Assembly (NCBI GenBank): GCA_913046335.1
Contig: CAJWSU010000007.1
Coordinates: forward strand, 6,419-70,418
Direction of reading: 5' to 3'
DNA length: 64,000 nt
Source of the DNA: TMED109 sp002684605
Lineage (GTDB): Bacteria; Pseudomonadota; Alphaproteobacteria; TMED109
The translations under genes were made by a program, and so were the position numbers. Of the stretch, positions 18,434 to 27,800 are shown in pieces. The notes below the pieces were generated by a model that was not told the origin of the DNA, did not search any database, and saw nothing but the letters and a program-made list of their open reading frames with translations. Within the stretch, counting starts at the first letter, position 1. Every line of letters begins with the position of its first letter.

Positions 18434-19576
18434 TTATTTTTTTTCTACAACTGCCGAGATAGTTTTAGCTAATAATTTTATTTCTGACCTTAATTCAGTT
18501 ATGAGTTGTCTATTTCCTTGATTATTTTCCTCCACTAATCTTCTCATTGATATATCCATATTTCTAATATGCTCTTTTGTAGGGTCATCTAAACCATTAG
18601 GGTGTTCCCTCATATATTCTACTAATGGTGTTATATCAATTGACTTGTCACTTCCTTTTGCAAGAGCTTTTTGATTACTTTTAATCTGGTCAGCAACCGC
18701 CGACATTTTTTCTGCTAAGTTAGCAAAGTTGTCTGCTAAATGTTTTCTTTCATCTTCTCCTCTACCGAGAGTACTCTGCAATGAGTCAATACTTTCTGCA
18801 GTTTGCTCTAATAAAGCCTGCACATAGATAGGCACACCATCTTCTTGAATTTTTTGAGAATCTTTATTATTTACTGCAATTAGACTCATAGTAGATAACC
18901 ATTCTTCAATATCATTATAAAATTGATTCTGAGACTGCGATGCTTGAATATCTAAAAACCCTAATATTAAAGATCCTGATAAACCAAATAAGGAAGATGA
19001 GAAAGCAGTTCCCATTCCGTCTAATGGTTGTTTTAAACCTTCTTTTAACTTTAAAAACATTAGTGAACTATCTTCATCTTCTGTGCCTAAAGAATTTATT
19101 ACCTCGCCAACTGAGCCAATAGTATTTAGTAACCCCCAGAAAGTACCTAATAAACCTAGAAATACTAGTAACCCAATTAAATAACGAGAAATCTCTCTTG
19201 TCTCATCTAGTCTCAAATTTAAACTATCTAATAAAGAACGCATAGCTAATGAGGAAATGGTAAAACGGCCTTTATGTTCTTCTAATAAGCTTGCCATTGG
19301 AGCCAATAATATTAATTTTTTATTATCTAAATTGCCAGTTAATCCTTTAGCTTTATTTCTTTTATACCCCTCTATCCATTGGATTTCTGGTCTTAAAGTA
19401 TAAACTTGCCTAAATATAATAATAATTCCAAAGCCTAAAACAGCGAATATTAAACCATTAATTATTGGATTAGTTAAGAAGGCATCGGTTAAAGAGCTTA
19501 TTAAAAAAAAACCTAGTATTAAGTTTAAGACAATAAAAACGATCATTCTTTGTATAAATCTATTCGGGCTATTCAT
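18434..19576 (-). CDS. MotA/TolQ/ExbB-family proton-channel subunit with long C-terminal tail
   Basis: About 380 aa. Four hydrophobic segments are visible: around 7-30, 36-58, 130-155 (YLIGLLVFLGLLGTFWGLLN) and 185-210 (GMGTAFSSSLFGLSGSLILG); the last two form the MotA/TolQ/ExbB core. A C-terminal tail of about 150 residues is polar and helix-prone. ATG 19576 is preferred because AGG lies 8 nt upstream; in-frame GTG 19585 and ATG 19582 are closer to that site. It is paired with the MotB/OmpA-like gene downstream, forming a likely ion-driven envelope stator. The partner it energises is unknown. Confidence 0.83.
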   Translation of the reverse strand: MNSPNRFIQRMIVFIVLNLILGFFLISSLTDAFLTNPIINGLIFAVLGFGIIIIFRQVYTLRPEIQWIEGYKRNKAKGLTGNLDNKKLILLAPMASLLEEHKGRFTISSLAMRSLLDSLNLRLDETREISRYLIGLLVFLGLLGTFWGLLNTIGSVGEVINSLGTEDEDSSLMFLKLKEGLKQPLDGMGTAFSSSLFGLSGSLILGFLDIQASQSQNQFYNDIEEWLSTMSLIAVNNKDSQKIQEDGVPIYVQALLEQTAESIDSLQSTLGRGEDERKHLADNFANLAEKMSAVADQIKSNQKALAKGSDKSIDITPLVEYMREHPNGLDDPTKEHIRNMDISMRRLVEENNQGNRQLITELRSEIKLLAKTISAVVEKK

Positions 19577-19668
19577 AAGCATCACCTAATTAATTACAAA
19601 GTATATTCATAATAACTTAATATAAATAAATTAATATAATATTACAATTTTTTTGCCCTAATGATAAT

Positions 19669-20460
19669 TTAAGAATTTATTACCTTTTGTAATTCTTGAA
19701 CAATATGTAAATTACCCGCGACAATATTTCCTGTTAGTAATGGATCCTCTTTGTTATCTATTCCTTTTGCTAAACCACCGGCTTCCTTCACCAATATAAT
19801 ACCTGCTGCAATATCCCATGAACTTAGACCAAACTCCCAGAAACCATCTACTCTTCCTGCTGCCACAAAGGCTAAATCTAAAGAGGCAGCTCCAAACCTT
19901 CTAAGGCCGGCTACTTTTGACATAACTGCTTGCTGTATTTTAATATGTTCCTGATGGTTACCTCTACCTAAAAAAGGAATACCCAATGCAATAATAGATT
20001 TATCTAAAGTCTTTTTATTTTTAACTCTTAACCTTTGATCGTTTAAATAAGCTCCTAGACCATCTTCTGCCCAATAAAAATCATTATGAATAGGATCATA
20101 GACAACTCCTGCAATTATTTTATTTTCATGATGCAAAGCAATAGAAATTGCAAAATACGGAATACCATTCATAAAATTTAATGTTCCATCTATAGGGTCA
20201 ATAATCCAAGTATACTCATTTTCATTGATATTGTTTTTAATCTTACCTTCTTCCATTAAAAAACCATAACCTGTTCTTGATCTGGAGAGTTCATAATGAA
20301 TAATTTCTTGTGCTTTAATATCTGCCATTGTAACAAAATCATTTTGGCCTTTTATAGAGACTTGTAACTTTTCTAATTCTCCAAAATCTCTCAGTATTGA
20401 TCTAGCTGCCTTTCTGGCAGCAGACATCATTATAGTAATATTTGGTGAATATCTAATCAT
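19669..20460 (-). CDS. suhB: Inositol monophosphatase family protein
   Basis: Mg-dependent lithium-sensitive phosphatase family, 263 aa. Metal-site motifs are seen: the Glu-Glu pair in FLMEEGKI, WIIDPIDGTLNFMNGIPYF, and SSWDIAAGIILVKEAGG. In bacteria the SuhB branch dephosphorylates inositol 1-phosphate and also acts in rRNA antitermination; which role applies here is not shown. It lies 16 bp downstream of efp on the same strand. Confidence 0.92.
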   Translation of the reverse strand: MIRYSPNITIMMSAARKAARSILRDFGELEKLQVSIKGQNDFVTMADIKAQEIIHYELSRSRTGYGFLMEEGKIKNNINENEYTWIIDPIDGTLNFMNGIPYFAISIALHHENKIIAGVVYDPIHNDFYWAEDGLGAYLNDQRLRVKNKKTLDKSIIALGIPFLGRGNHQEHIKIQQAVMSKVAGLRRFGAASLDLAFVAAGRVDGFWEFGLSSWDIAAGIILVKEAGGLAKGIDNKEDPLLTGNIVAGNLHIVQELQKVINS

Positions 20461-20476
20461 AAATCTTCCTTATTTT

Positions 20477-21043
20477 TTATGTTTTTTCTTTTCCTACATA
20501 AGTAGAGTCTAAAGTAGCTACTATTACTCTAGTACCAACTGTAATATGAGGTGGTACCATTATTCTCAGGTTATTATCTAATATTGCAGGCTTATATGAA
20601 GAGGAAGCTGTCTGACCTTTAACCACGGATTCAGTTTCTATTACTTCATGTACCACTTGTTCTGGCAAATCAATGCCTATTGGTTTATCATCAACTATTT
20701 CTAATGTTACTTGCATTCCATCTTGAAGAAATGCTTTTTGATCACCTACAAGCGAAACTGGTAATTCAATTTGTTCATAGGATTCTATATCCATAAAAGT
20801 TAGCATATCGTCTGTACTAAAAAGATATTGATAAGGTCTAGTATCTATAGTTAAGCGTTCAACAACTTCATTAGCTCTAAACCTTTCATTTAGTTTCGAT
20901 CCCGTTTTTAAATTTTTCAATTCTACTTGATTAAATGCACCACCTTTTCCTGGTTTAACTGCCATACACTTAATTGCTCTCCATTGCATTTTTTGATGTT
21001 CTATAATATTTCCTGGCTTAATTGCATTACCGTTAATTTTCAT
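20477..21043 (-). CDS. efp: Elongation factor P
   Basis: Three-domain translation factor that relieves ribosome stalling at polyproline. 188 aa when started at ATG 21043 (MKINGNAIKPGNIIEH), the canonical length and N-terminus; AGGAG lies about 10 nt upstream and would be inside the gene if the in-frame ATG at 21067 were used. The modifiable lysine is Lys33 in the loop KPGKGGAF. The C-terminal domain ends MVPPHITVGTRVIVATLDSTY. The modifying enzymes are not in the window. Confidence 0.95.
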   Translation of the reverse strand: MKINGNAIKPGNIIEHQKMQWRAIKCMAVKPGKGGAFNQVELKNLKTGSKLNERFRANEVVERLTIDTRPYQYLFSTDDMLTFMDIESYEQIELPVSLVGDQKAFLQDGMQVTLEIVDDKPIGIDLPEQVVHEVIETESVVKGQTASSSYKPAILDNNLRIMVPPHITVGTRVIVATLDSTYVGKEKT

Positions 21044-21140
21044 TGGAAAATTACTCCTATTAATCAATCTTATTAAAAATTTATGCTTAACTTTTCTAAA
21101 TTAATTTATAATAATATTTTTACAAATAAGATATATAATT

Positions 21141-21755
21141 TTAAACTATAATATTTTTAAAATTTAGAATTGCTTTCCTAGGGCTATCTATATTGTTCCA
21201 AATAGCACCTACTACTGCGATAAAATCTACACCTGCTTTAATTAATTCATGACAATTTTTTGAGTTGATACCTCCAATGGCAACGCACGGGATGTCACTA
21301 ATTAAAACCCAATCTTCTATAAGACTCATTACTGCTTTTGCCTTTGCCTTTTTAGTCTTAGTTTCAAAGAATGCTCCAAAAGCAACATAGTTTGCTCCTT
21401 GTTCAGCAGCTTTCATTGCTAAATGTTTCGAATTATAACAGGACGCCCCAATTATTGCTTTAGACCCTAATAATTTTCTCGCATCTAATATCGACGAATC
21501 ATCTTCTCCTAAATGAACTCCATCTGCTCCTATTTTGTTTACTAGATCTAACCTATCATTCAATATAAAAGGAACACCAAACTTATTACATATAGGTTTA
21601 AGGGCTTTAGATATATTAATAAGCTCTTGATCATTTAGATTTTTTAACCTTAATTGAAAGCAAGCAACTAAACCGGTTTTTAAAACCTCCTCTAATGACG
21701 AGGGGAATTCATTAATATTAATATTAGCTGGCGAAATTATATATAACTTTGTCAA
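21141..21755 (-). CDS. thiE: Thiamine-phosphate synthase
   Basis: Joins HMP-diphosphate and thiazole phosphate to give thiamine phosphate. TIM barrel of 204 aa with GADGVHLGEDDSS, IGASCYNSKH, GANYVAFGAFFETKTK and CVAIGGINSKN. It sits 23 bp downstream of the aldolase gene at the end of the tkt-gap-pgk-fba run; transketolase in the same run needs the thiamine cofactor. thiD, the enzyme supplying HMP-diphosphate, is at 43396-44205. Confidence 0.93.
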   Translation of the reverse strand: MTKLYIISPANININEFPSSLEEVLKTGLVACFQLRLKNLNDQELINISKALKPICNKFGVPFILNDRLDLVNKIGADGVHLGEDDSSILDARKLLGSKAIIGASCYNSKHLAMKAAEQGANYVAFGAFFETKTKKAKAKAVMSLIEDWVLISDIPCVAIGGINSKNCHELIKAGVDFIAVVGAIWNNIDSPRKAILNFKNIIV

Positions 21756-21778
21756 AATTTATTATCAATATACATTAT

Positions 21779-22693
21779 TTAATCTTTAAATTTATAAATA
21801 TCTATCACCTTGTTAAGTAGCCCTAATGCTTCTTCTCTTGGCCTTTGAAATGTATTTCTTCCAATAATTGAGCCATTAGCTCCACCATCACGAATTTCTT
21901 TTATATCGTTAAGTAAACCTTGCATATCAGTAAATGCATTACCTGAAAACACCACTATTCTTCTATGGTTAAAAGATGACTGCATAACATGGGCAACTCT
22001 TTTACTTAAGCTCGATAAATCTACACCCTTATATGAAGCTTGGGCCTCTTTTTGTTCTATATGCGCAGTTGGGGGCTTAACTTTAATAATATGAGCTCCT
22101 AATAAAGCAGCAATATGCGCAGCATAAGCACATATATCCATAGATGTTTCTCCTTCTTTTGATAAATTTCCTCCTCTAGGATATGACCAAACAACTACTG
22201 CTAGCCCTAAAGATTTAGCCTCAAGCGCTAACTCCTTTAGTTCTTCCATCATTTCAAATTGAAATTCAGAACCCGGGTATATAGTAAAACCTACTGCTAA
22301 ACATCCGAGCTTTAATGCATCGTCAAGAGAACCATGAACAGCTTGATCTTTCAAAGTAGCTAAACTATTAGCACTATTTAGTTTTAATATTGTTGGTATC
22401 TGTCCAGCAAAAGTATCAGCTCCCGCTTCTAACATTCCCAATGGAGCAGCATAAGCATTTAAGCCCGCATCTATTGCAAGTTTGTAATGATAGTGAGGGT
22501 CATATGCATCAGGGTTTGGAGCAAATGATCTTGCGGGGCCATGCTCATATCCTTGATCTACAGGTAGTATAACTAATTTTCCTGTACCTGCTAATTTACC
22601 CTGCATTAATATTCTAGCAAGATTGGCTTTAGTACCTGGGTTATCACTTTCATAATTACTTAAAATATTTTTAACTACTTTAGTCATTTTCAT
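21779..22693 (-). CDS. Class I (DhnA-type) fructose-bisphosphate aldolase
   Basis: Schiff-base aldolase of the bacterial/archaeal DhnA family, 304 aa, converting fructose 1,6-bisphosphate to triose phosphates. Seen: VILPVDQGYEHGPA-type N-terminal barrel strand (LVILPVDQGYEHG), HIIKVKPPTAHI with the likely catalytic lysine, and C-terminal GANGSIIGRNTFQRP phosphate site. GGAG lies 7 nt before ATG 22693. Last of the glycolytic genes tkt-gap-pgk-fba, 17 bp from pgk. Confidence 0.93.
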   Translation of the reverse strand: MKMTKVVKNILSNYESDNPGTKANLARILMQGKLAGTGKLVILPVDQGYEHGPARSFAPNPDAYDPHYHYKLAIDAGLNAYAAPLGMLEAGADTFAGQIPTILKLNSANSLATLKDQAVHGSLDDALKLGCLAVGFTIYPGSEFQFEMMEELKELALEAKSLGLAVVVWSYPRGGNLSKEGETSMDICAYAAHIAALLGAHIIKVKPPTAHIEQKEAQASYKGVDLSSLSKRVAHVMQSSFNHRRIVVFSGNAFTDMQGLLNDIKEIRDGGANGSIIGRNTFQRPREEALGLLNKVIDIYKFKD

Positions 22694-22710
22694 GAAATAC
22701 TCTCCTTAAA

Positions 22711-23907
22711 TTAATCAATTAAAACTGCTATACCTGGTAATGTTTTACCTTCTAACCACTCTAAAAATGCACCTCCTGCAACGGATACATATGAAAAACC
22801 TCCTGAAGCTCCTGCATTATTTAAGGCAGCTACCGTATCTCCACCGCCAGCCACACTTAATAGTCCTCCCGCTCTTGTCATCATAGCTGCAGTCAAAGCA
22901 CATGAGGAAGTACTTTGATCAAATGGAGGAATTTCAAACACACCTAAAGGACCATTCCACAATAATGTTTTACTATTTATAATTGCATTAGAAATTAATT
23001 CGACAGTTTTTTCTCCAACATCTAATATCATATTTTCTTTTAAAACATCCTTTAACTCAACATTATTACTTTCGACACCAAACTCTAATTTGTTAGCTAC
23101 TACAGCATCTATTGGAAGAATAATATCACAATTACTAATTTTTGCTTTTTCTAAAATTTCTTTAGCTTCACCTATCATATTTTTTTCATAAAAAGAGGCA
23201 CCAATATTTTTACCTTGTGCTGCTAAGAAAGTATTAGCCATTCCTCCACCTATTGCTAAAAATTGCATCTTTTCTATTAAATTTCCTAGTAAACTTAGCT
23301 TTGAAGAAACTTTGGAACCCCCGATAATTGCCATCATTGGTGATTCAGAATCTTTTAAGGCTTTTTCTAACATTTCAATTTCAAGGTTTAATGCAAGCCC
23401 TGCATATGATGGTAGATACTTTGTCACTCCATGTACTGATGCGTGCTCTCGATGGCATACTGAAAAGGCATCATTAACATATATATCAGCTATATCTGCT
23501 AAAGACTTGCTAAAATTAACATCATTATTTTCTTCTCCCTCGTAAAATCGAACATTTTCTAGGAGTGCTATCTGACCATCTGGCATATCCTTTAAAACTT
23601 GTTTTACCACATCACCTATGCAGTCAGGTATAACAGCTATTTCAGGAGCTTTAAATACTTCTGTTAAGCTCTCTGAAACAAAACCTAAAGATAAATCTTC
23701 ATCTATTTTTCCTCCAGGTCTTCCAAAATGAGAGAGTAGCGCTACTTTAGCTCCTTTATTAACTAATGTCATTACTGTTGGAGCATGTCTTTCTATTCTA
23801 CTAATATCTGATATTTCGCCATCTTCATCTATAGGAACATTAAAGTCGCACCTCACTAAAACTACCTTACCTGAAACATCTATATCTGCTATAGTTTTTA
23901 ATTTCAT
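22711..23907 (-). CDS. pgk: Phosphoglycerate kinase
   Basis: Transfers phosphate between 1,3-bisphosphoglycerate and ADP. 398 aa, typical bacterial length. N-terminal domain: VLVRCDFNVPID, HFGRPGG, LLENVRFYEGE; C-terminal nucleotide domain: IIGGSKVSSKLSLL, LWNGPLGVFEIPPF, SVAGGGDTVAAL. The gene lies 2 bp from the gap stop codon, and the product feeds SerA/SerC (45 kb) through 3-phosphoglycerate. Confidence 0.97.
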   Translation of the reverse strand: MKLKTIADIDVSGKVVLVRCDFNVPIDEDGEISDISRIERHAPTVMTLVNKGAKVALLSHFGRPGGKIDEDLSLGFVSESLTEVFKAPEIAVIPDCIGDVVKQVLKDMPDGQIALLENVRFYEGEENNDVNFSKSLADIADIYVNDAFSVCHREHASVHGVTKYLPSYAGLALNLEIEMLEKALKDSESPMMAIIGGSKVSSKLSLLGNLIEKMQFLAIGGGMANTFLAAQGKNIGASFYEKNMIGEAKEILEKAKISNCDIILPIDAVVANKLEFGVESNNVELKDVLKENMILDVGEKTVELISNAIINSKTLLWNGPLGVFEIPPFDQSTSSCALTAAMMTRAGGLLSVAGGGDTVAALNNAGASGGFSYVSVAGGAFLEWLEGKTLPGIAVLID

Positions 23908-23909
23908 GT

Positions 23910-24911
23910 TTATTTTCCCATAAGTACTGCTATATCAGCCATTCTATTTGAAAAACCCCATTCATTATCATACCAAGATAAAATTCGAACTAAATTTTCT
24001 TTCACAACTTGTGTTTGCGTAGCATCAAAATTTGATGAAGCAGGATTATGGTTAAAATCAATAGAAACAAGTGGCTCAGTATTATATGTTAAAACTTCTG
24101 CCATACTGCCTAAAGATGCTTCTTTTAATGCATTATTAATTTCTTCTACTGAAGTAGGTCGCTCAGAATAAAAAGTTAAATCCACCATAGAAACATTGAC
24201 CGTTGGCACTCTAATAGCTGTTCCGTCTAGTTTGCCTAATAATTCAGGCAAAACTAAACCAACAGCTTTTGCAGCCCCAGTAGATGTTGGAATCATTGAA
24301 GTGGATGCAGCCCTCCCTCTCCTTAAATCAGAATGAAGAGTGTCTAATACAGGTTGGTCTCCTGTAAAAGCATGGACTGTTGTCATAAAACCACTTTCTA
24401 TTCCTACTAAATCATTTAATATTTTAGCAACTGGAGCCAGACAATTAGTAGTGCAACTAGCATTAGAAACAACTTTATGTTCATCCTTTAAGCCGGCATC
24501 ATTTACTCCATAAACTACAGTATAATCTACCCCATTACCTGGCGCGGATATTAATACTTTCTTTGCACCAGCAGTTAAATGTTTGCTTGCATCATCTTTT
24601 TTTGTAAATAAGCCCGTGCATTCTAACGCAACGTCAATATCCAAATCTTTCCAAGGAAGATTTTCAGGGTTTCTTTCAGAAAATACTTTTATACTTCCAT
24701 GTTCAGTATTAATACCTTCTTGTATTACTTTAACTTCACTATTTAATTTACCATGAACACTATCATAACTTAGTAAATGTGCATTGGCTTCTACAGAACC
24801 TAAATCATTAATAGCTACTACACTAATATCTTTCCTTTTAGATTCTATTATAGCCCTTAAAACTAATCTTCCTATTCTTCCAAATCCGTTAATTGCAACT
24901 TTTACTGTCAT
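23910..24911 (-). CDS. gap: Glyceraldehyde-3-phosphate dehydrogenase
   Basis: NAD-dependent glycolytic dehydrogenase, 333 aa. NAD site INGFGRIGRLVLRA at the N-terminus, catalytic Cys153 in SNASCTTNCLAP, the substrate loop LHSDLRRGRAAS, and WYDNEWGFSNRM near the C-terminus. The AGGAGC element before the ATG serves as RBS. Between tkt (12 bp upstream) and pgk (2 bp downstream) in one operon. Confidence 0.97.
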   Translation of the reverse strand: MTVKVAINGFGRIGRLVLRAIIESKRKDISVVAINDLGSVEANAHLLSYDSVHGKLNSEVKVIQEGINTEHGSIKVFSERNPENLPWKDLDIDVALECTGLFTKKDDASKHLTAGAKKVLISAPGNGVDYTVVYGVNDAGLKDEHKVVSNASCTTNCLAPVAKILNDLVGIESGFMTTVHAFTGDQPVLDTLHSDLRRGRAASTSMIPTSTGAAKAVGLVLPELLGKLDGTAIRVPTVNVSMVDLTFYSERPTSVEEINNALKEASLGSMAEVLTYNTEPLVSIDFNHNPASSNFDATQTQVVKENLVRILSWYDNEWGFSNRMADIAVLMGK

Positions 24912-24923
24912 GAAATGCTCCTA

Positions 24924-26903
24924 TTATTTTAATATTAATTTAACTGAACTAATTACTTTCTCTTCTGTTATCGAAAAATGTTTATACAAATCTTTTGCAG
25001 GCGCAGAAGCACCAAAACTGGACATACCAATAAAAATATCATTTTTATCTAAGATATAATCCCAACTCTGTCTTACTCCTGCCTCTATAACTATCTTGGG
25101 TGAAGCATTAATAATATCATCTTTATATTTTTTATCTTGTAAATAAAAACGATCTAAACATGGAACAGAAACTACTCTCGCTTTAATTCCTTCTTGATCT
25201 AGTTTCTCAGAAGCACTAACTGCAATTTCTAATTCTGAACCAGAAGCAAACAGACTAATGTCAAAATTTTCTTTTTCTATAATCACATAAGCACCCAAAG
25301 AAGATAAATTATTTTTTTTGTAATCATTTCTAAAAGGTTTTAAATTTTGTCTTGATAAAGCTATTATACTAGGAGTATTTTTTGAAGCCAAGGCTGCCTG
25401 CCATACTTCTAATGTTTCTGTGCTATCCGCGGGTCTCCATACTTCTAGATTTGGAATAGCCCTTAAAGATGACAAATGTTCTACTGGTTGATGAGTAGGA
25501 CCATCTTCTCCTAGACCAATAGAATCATGAGTCATAATATAAATTACTTTTAACCCCATTAATGCTGACAAGCGGATTGATGGCCTACAATAATCAGTAA
25601 AAACCAAGAAAGTCCCACCGTAAGGAATCAAACCACTATGCAAAGCAATACCGTTCATTATTGCTGCCATTCCATGCTCTCTAATTCCATAATATATATA
25701 GCTTCCAGAAAAATCCTTTGCAGAAATAGCTTTTTGGTTTTTTGCTAATGTATTGTTTGATCCAGTCAAGTCAGCTGAGCCTCCAATTAAATTAGAAAAC
25801 ATCTCTGTTAATTCATTTAAAACATTTTCACTAGATTTTCTCGTCGCTAAAGAATTTTGGTTTTCAGCCAAACTTAATTTATAATTATCTAAACCAATTT
25901 CTAGGCTATCAAGATTTTTTCCCGTTATAAGGTTATTAATTTCTTCGTAAAATTTAGAATTATTATAAATTTTTTCCCATGATTCGCGAATAACCTTACC
26001 TCTAATTCCATTACCATTCCACATATCTAAAATATTTGAAGGAATAATAAATGCATCATTATTCCAATTTAAATTTTCACGAATCAGTCCTATTTCTTCC
26101 TTCCCCATTGGAGAGCCATGGCTTGAAGAACTACCCTCCTTATTTGGAGAACCAAACCCTATTTTAGTTTTACAGGCTATTAAAGTAGGACGAGGATCTA
26201 TAATCGCTTTATTAATAGCTTCCTCTATTTCTGATGATGAATGACCATTGCATTCTAACGTATGCCAATTACTCGCTTGAAAACGAAGAAGATTATCATC
26301 TGAAGTAGACAAAGATGTAGGACCATCAATAGATATTCCATTGTCATCAAATAAAACAATTAATTTTCCAAGTCCTAAATGGCCAGCAAATGAAATAGCT
26401 TCTTGGCTTATACCTTCCATTAAACATCCATCACCCGCAACTACAAATGTTTTATGATCAAATAAATCGTCACCATATTTATTAGACATAATTTTTTCTG
26501 CTAAAGCTATACCTACAGCATTAGCTAAACCCTGCCCTAAAGGACCTGTTGTAGTTTCAATTCCTTTAAGCTCACCATATTCAGGATGACCAGCAGTTTT
26601 AGAATTTAAAGTTCTAAAATTTTTTATATCTTCTATGCTTATATCCTTGTAACCATTAAGGTATAATAATGAATACAACAACATAGACCCGTGACCTGCA
26701 CTTAAAATAAACCTATCTCTATTCATCCAATCAGGTTTGGTTGCATCAAATTTTAAAAATTTAGTAAATAATATAGTAGCTACATCAGCCATGCCCATTG
26801 GCATACCAGGATGACCAGAATTGGCTTTCTCAACAGCATCTACAGAAAGCATTCTAATAGCATTAGAAAGATCTACATTATTAATTTTAAGATTTTGCGC
26901 CAT
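24924..26903 (-). CDS. tkt: Transketolase
   Basis: Thiamine-diphosphate enzyme moving two-carbon units in the pentose-phosphate pathway, 659 aa. Seen: SGHPGMPMG near the N-terminus, TTGPLGQGLANAVG, the ThDP/Mg motif GDGCLMEGISQEA ending FDDN, and in the pyrimidine domain GIREHGMAAIMNGIALH and THDSIGLGEDGPTHQPVEHL. First gene of tkt-gap-pgk-fba-thiE on the minus strand; it diverges from the zapA cluster across 174 bp of very AT-rich DNA that should contain both promoters. Confidence 0.97.
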   Translation of the reverse strand: MAQNLKINNVDLSNAIRMLSVDAVEKANSGHPGMPMGMADVATILFTKFLKFDATKPDWMNRDRFILSAGHGSMLLYSLLYLNGYKDISIEDIKNFRTLNSKTAGHPEYGELKGIETTTGPLGQGLANAVGIALAEKIMSNKYGDDLFDHKTFVVAGDGCLMEGISQEAISFAGHLGLGKLIVLFDDNGISIDGPTSLSTSDDNLLRFQASNWHTLECNGHSSSEIEEAINKAIIDPRPTLIACKTKIGFGSPNKEGSSSSHGSPMGKEEIGLIRENLNWNNDAFIIPSNILDMWNGNGIRGKVIRESWEKIYNNSKFYEEINNLITGKNLDSLEIGLDNYKLSLAENQNSLATRKSSENVLNELTEMFSNLIGGSADLTGSNNTLAKNQKAISAKDFSGSYIYYGIREHGMAAIMNGIALHSGLIPYGGTFLVFTDYCRPSIRLSALMGLKVIYIMTHDSIGLGEDGPTHQPVEHLSSLRAIPNLEVWRPADSTETLEVWQAALASKNTPSIIALSRQNLKPFRNDYKKNNLSSLGAYVIIEKENFDISLFASGSELEIAVSASEKLDQEGIKARVVSVPCLDRFYLQDKKYKDDIINASPKIVIEAGVRQSWDYILDKNDIFIGMSSFGASAPAKDLYKHFSITEEKVISSVKLILK

Positions 26904-27077
26904 GAATTTTTAATACCTTATTAAATATGTTATTATAAACTTTATTATCTATTTATTTTCTACTTGATTGCAAATGTAAGTTAATTCATCTTATTCTCTT
27001 ATAAGAAATAATTAAAAAAAAATACAATGTTATTTATTTTTTGTGGACAAAAATATTTTAATTAGGAATATATTTAT

Positions 27078-27305
27078 ATGAAAGACTTAAAAACATCCTT
27101 AGATAACTTTAATACTTCAATTGAAAAATTGGATTCTTTAATTAAATCTAAAGGGAATAGTAATAGCATTAGTAATAAAAGAGTTGAAGGAATCCTCTTA
27201 AAAGAAAATGAAAACCTAAAATTTAAATATGCAGGCACTCTAAATAAATTAGAAAAAATTTTAATAAAAATTAATGCCATAGAAAATAGTAAAAAAAATG
27301 CCTGA
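27078..27305 (+). CDS. Small coiled-coil protein upstream of zapA
   Basis: 75-aa, highly charged, helix-forming protein (MKDLKTSLDNFNTSIEKLDSL near the start; LNKLEKILIKINAIE near the end) with no recognisable domain. Alphaproteobacteria commonly carry a short coiled-coil ORF (DUF4164-like) immediately before zapA; position and size fit, but similarity was not testable. AGGA lies 10 nt before the ATG. Its last 8 bp overlap zapA, suggesting translational coupling and a possible role with the divisome. Confidence 0.65.
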   Translation: MKDLKTSLDNFNTSIEKLDSLIKSKGNSNSISNKRVEGILLKENENLKFKYAGTLNKLEKILIKINAIENSKKNA

Positions 27306-27576
27306 AATTAATATAATAATAAATAATAGAGAACATAAAATTGCATGTTCGCCTGGTGAAGAAAAAAGAGTAAAAGAATTAGCCGGATTGCTAGATAATG
27401 AAATTAGCAATATAGCTGATAGTTTGGGACAAATTGGTGATTTAAAATTAATGGTTCTAGCAGCAATAACTCTTCTAGATAAAAACCAAGATGCTATTGA
27501 GGACGCAATAAAAATTATTGATAAGAGTACTAAAACAATAGAACAAATATCTAATAAAATAGATAATAATTCATAA
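27298..27576 (+). CDS. zapA: Cell division protein ZapA
   Basis: FtsZ-ring-associated protein, 92 aa. The N-terminal beta segment INIIINNREHKIACSPGEEKRVKELAGLLDNE-type block (start PEINIIINNREHKIACSPGE) and the following helix with LAGLLDNEI are characteristic; the C-terminal half is a coiled coil. It overlaps the preceding small gene by 8 bp and is followed by 6S RNA and a 5-FCL gene, a classical proteobacterial neighbourhood. Confidence 0.88.
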   Translation: MPEINIIINNREHKIACSPGEEKRVKELAGLLDNEISNIADSLGQIGDLKLMVLAAITLLDKNQDAIEDAIKIIDKSTKTIEQISNKIDNNS

Positions 27577-27601
27577 AATAAATATATAATTGTATGTTAA
27601 C

Positions 27602-27630
27602 TTGTTATATTAAAACTAATAATTTACAAT
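27602..27630 (+). promoter_or_regulatory. Predicted sigma70 promoter of 6S RNA
   Basis: TTGTTA (27602-27607) and TACAAT (27625-27630) are separated by exactly 17 bp, close to the consensus. Transcription would begin near 27637, where the 5' arm of the 6S closing stem starts. Confidence 0.65.
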
Positions 27631-27634
27631 CTAG

Positions 27635-27800
27635 TTGGAGTAAATGCTGCAGGATGCGAAATATAGAAAAACTCCAGGACCTTTCTAATCACTCGGGAGT
27701 CTCCTCTGTCAAGGCCGTGGTCTTGTTATGCGATTCCCACCTATAACTTAGGCTCCGAGGTGGTTATTCAAAAAATTCGGTCCAGGCGGCATTACTCTAA
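27635..27800 (+). ncRNA. ssrS: 6S RNA
   Basis: Structured RNA that binds sigma70 RNA polymerase as a promoter mimic. The region between zapA and the 5-FCL gene is much richer in GC than its surroundings. Its ends pair: 27635-27650 with 27786-27800 (about 15 pairs, with two G-U and one bulged A). An internal arm is visible (CAAG 27710-27713 with CTTG 27721-27724 around a GC-rich tip), and unpaired flanks leave the expected open centre. Location downstream of zapA is the usual one. The last 40 nt overlap the only recognisable start codon of the downstream gene. Confidence 0.85.

Noticed and set aside
17271..19576. Zorya-type phage defence (ZorA/ZorB)
   Set aside because: Only the stator-like pair is present; neighbouring genes are suhB and a flavin oxidase, with no ZorC, ZorD or ZorE.
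21044..21067. Longer EF-P starting at ATG 21067
   Set aside because: The AGGAG ribosome site would be inside the gene, and the canonical MKINGN start and length fit 21043.
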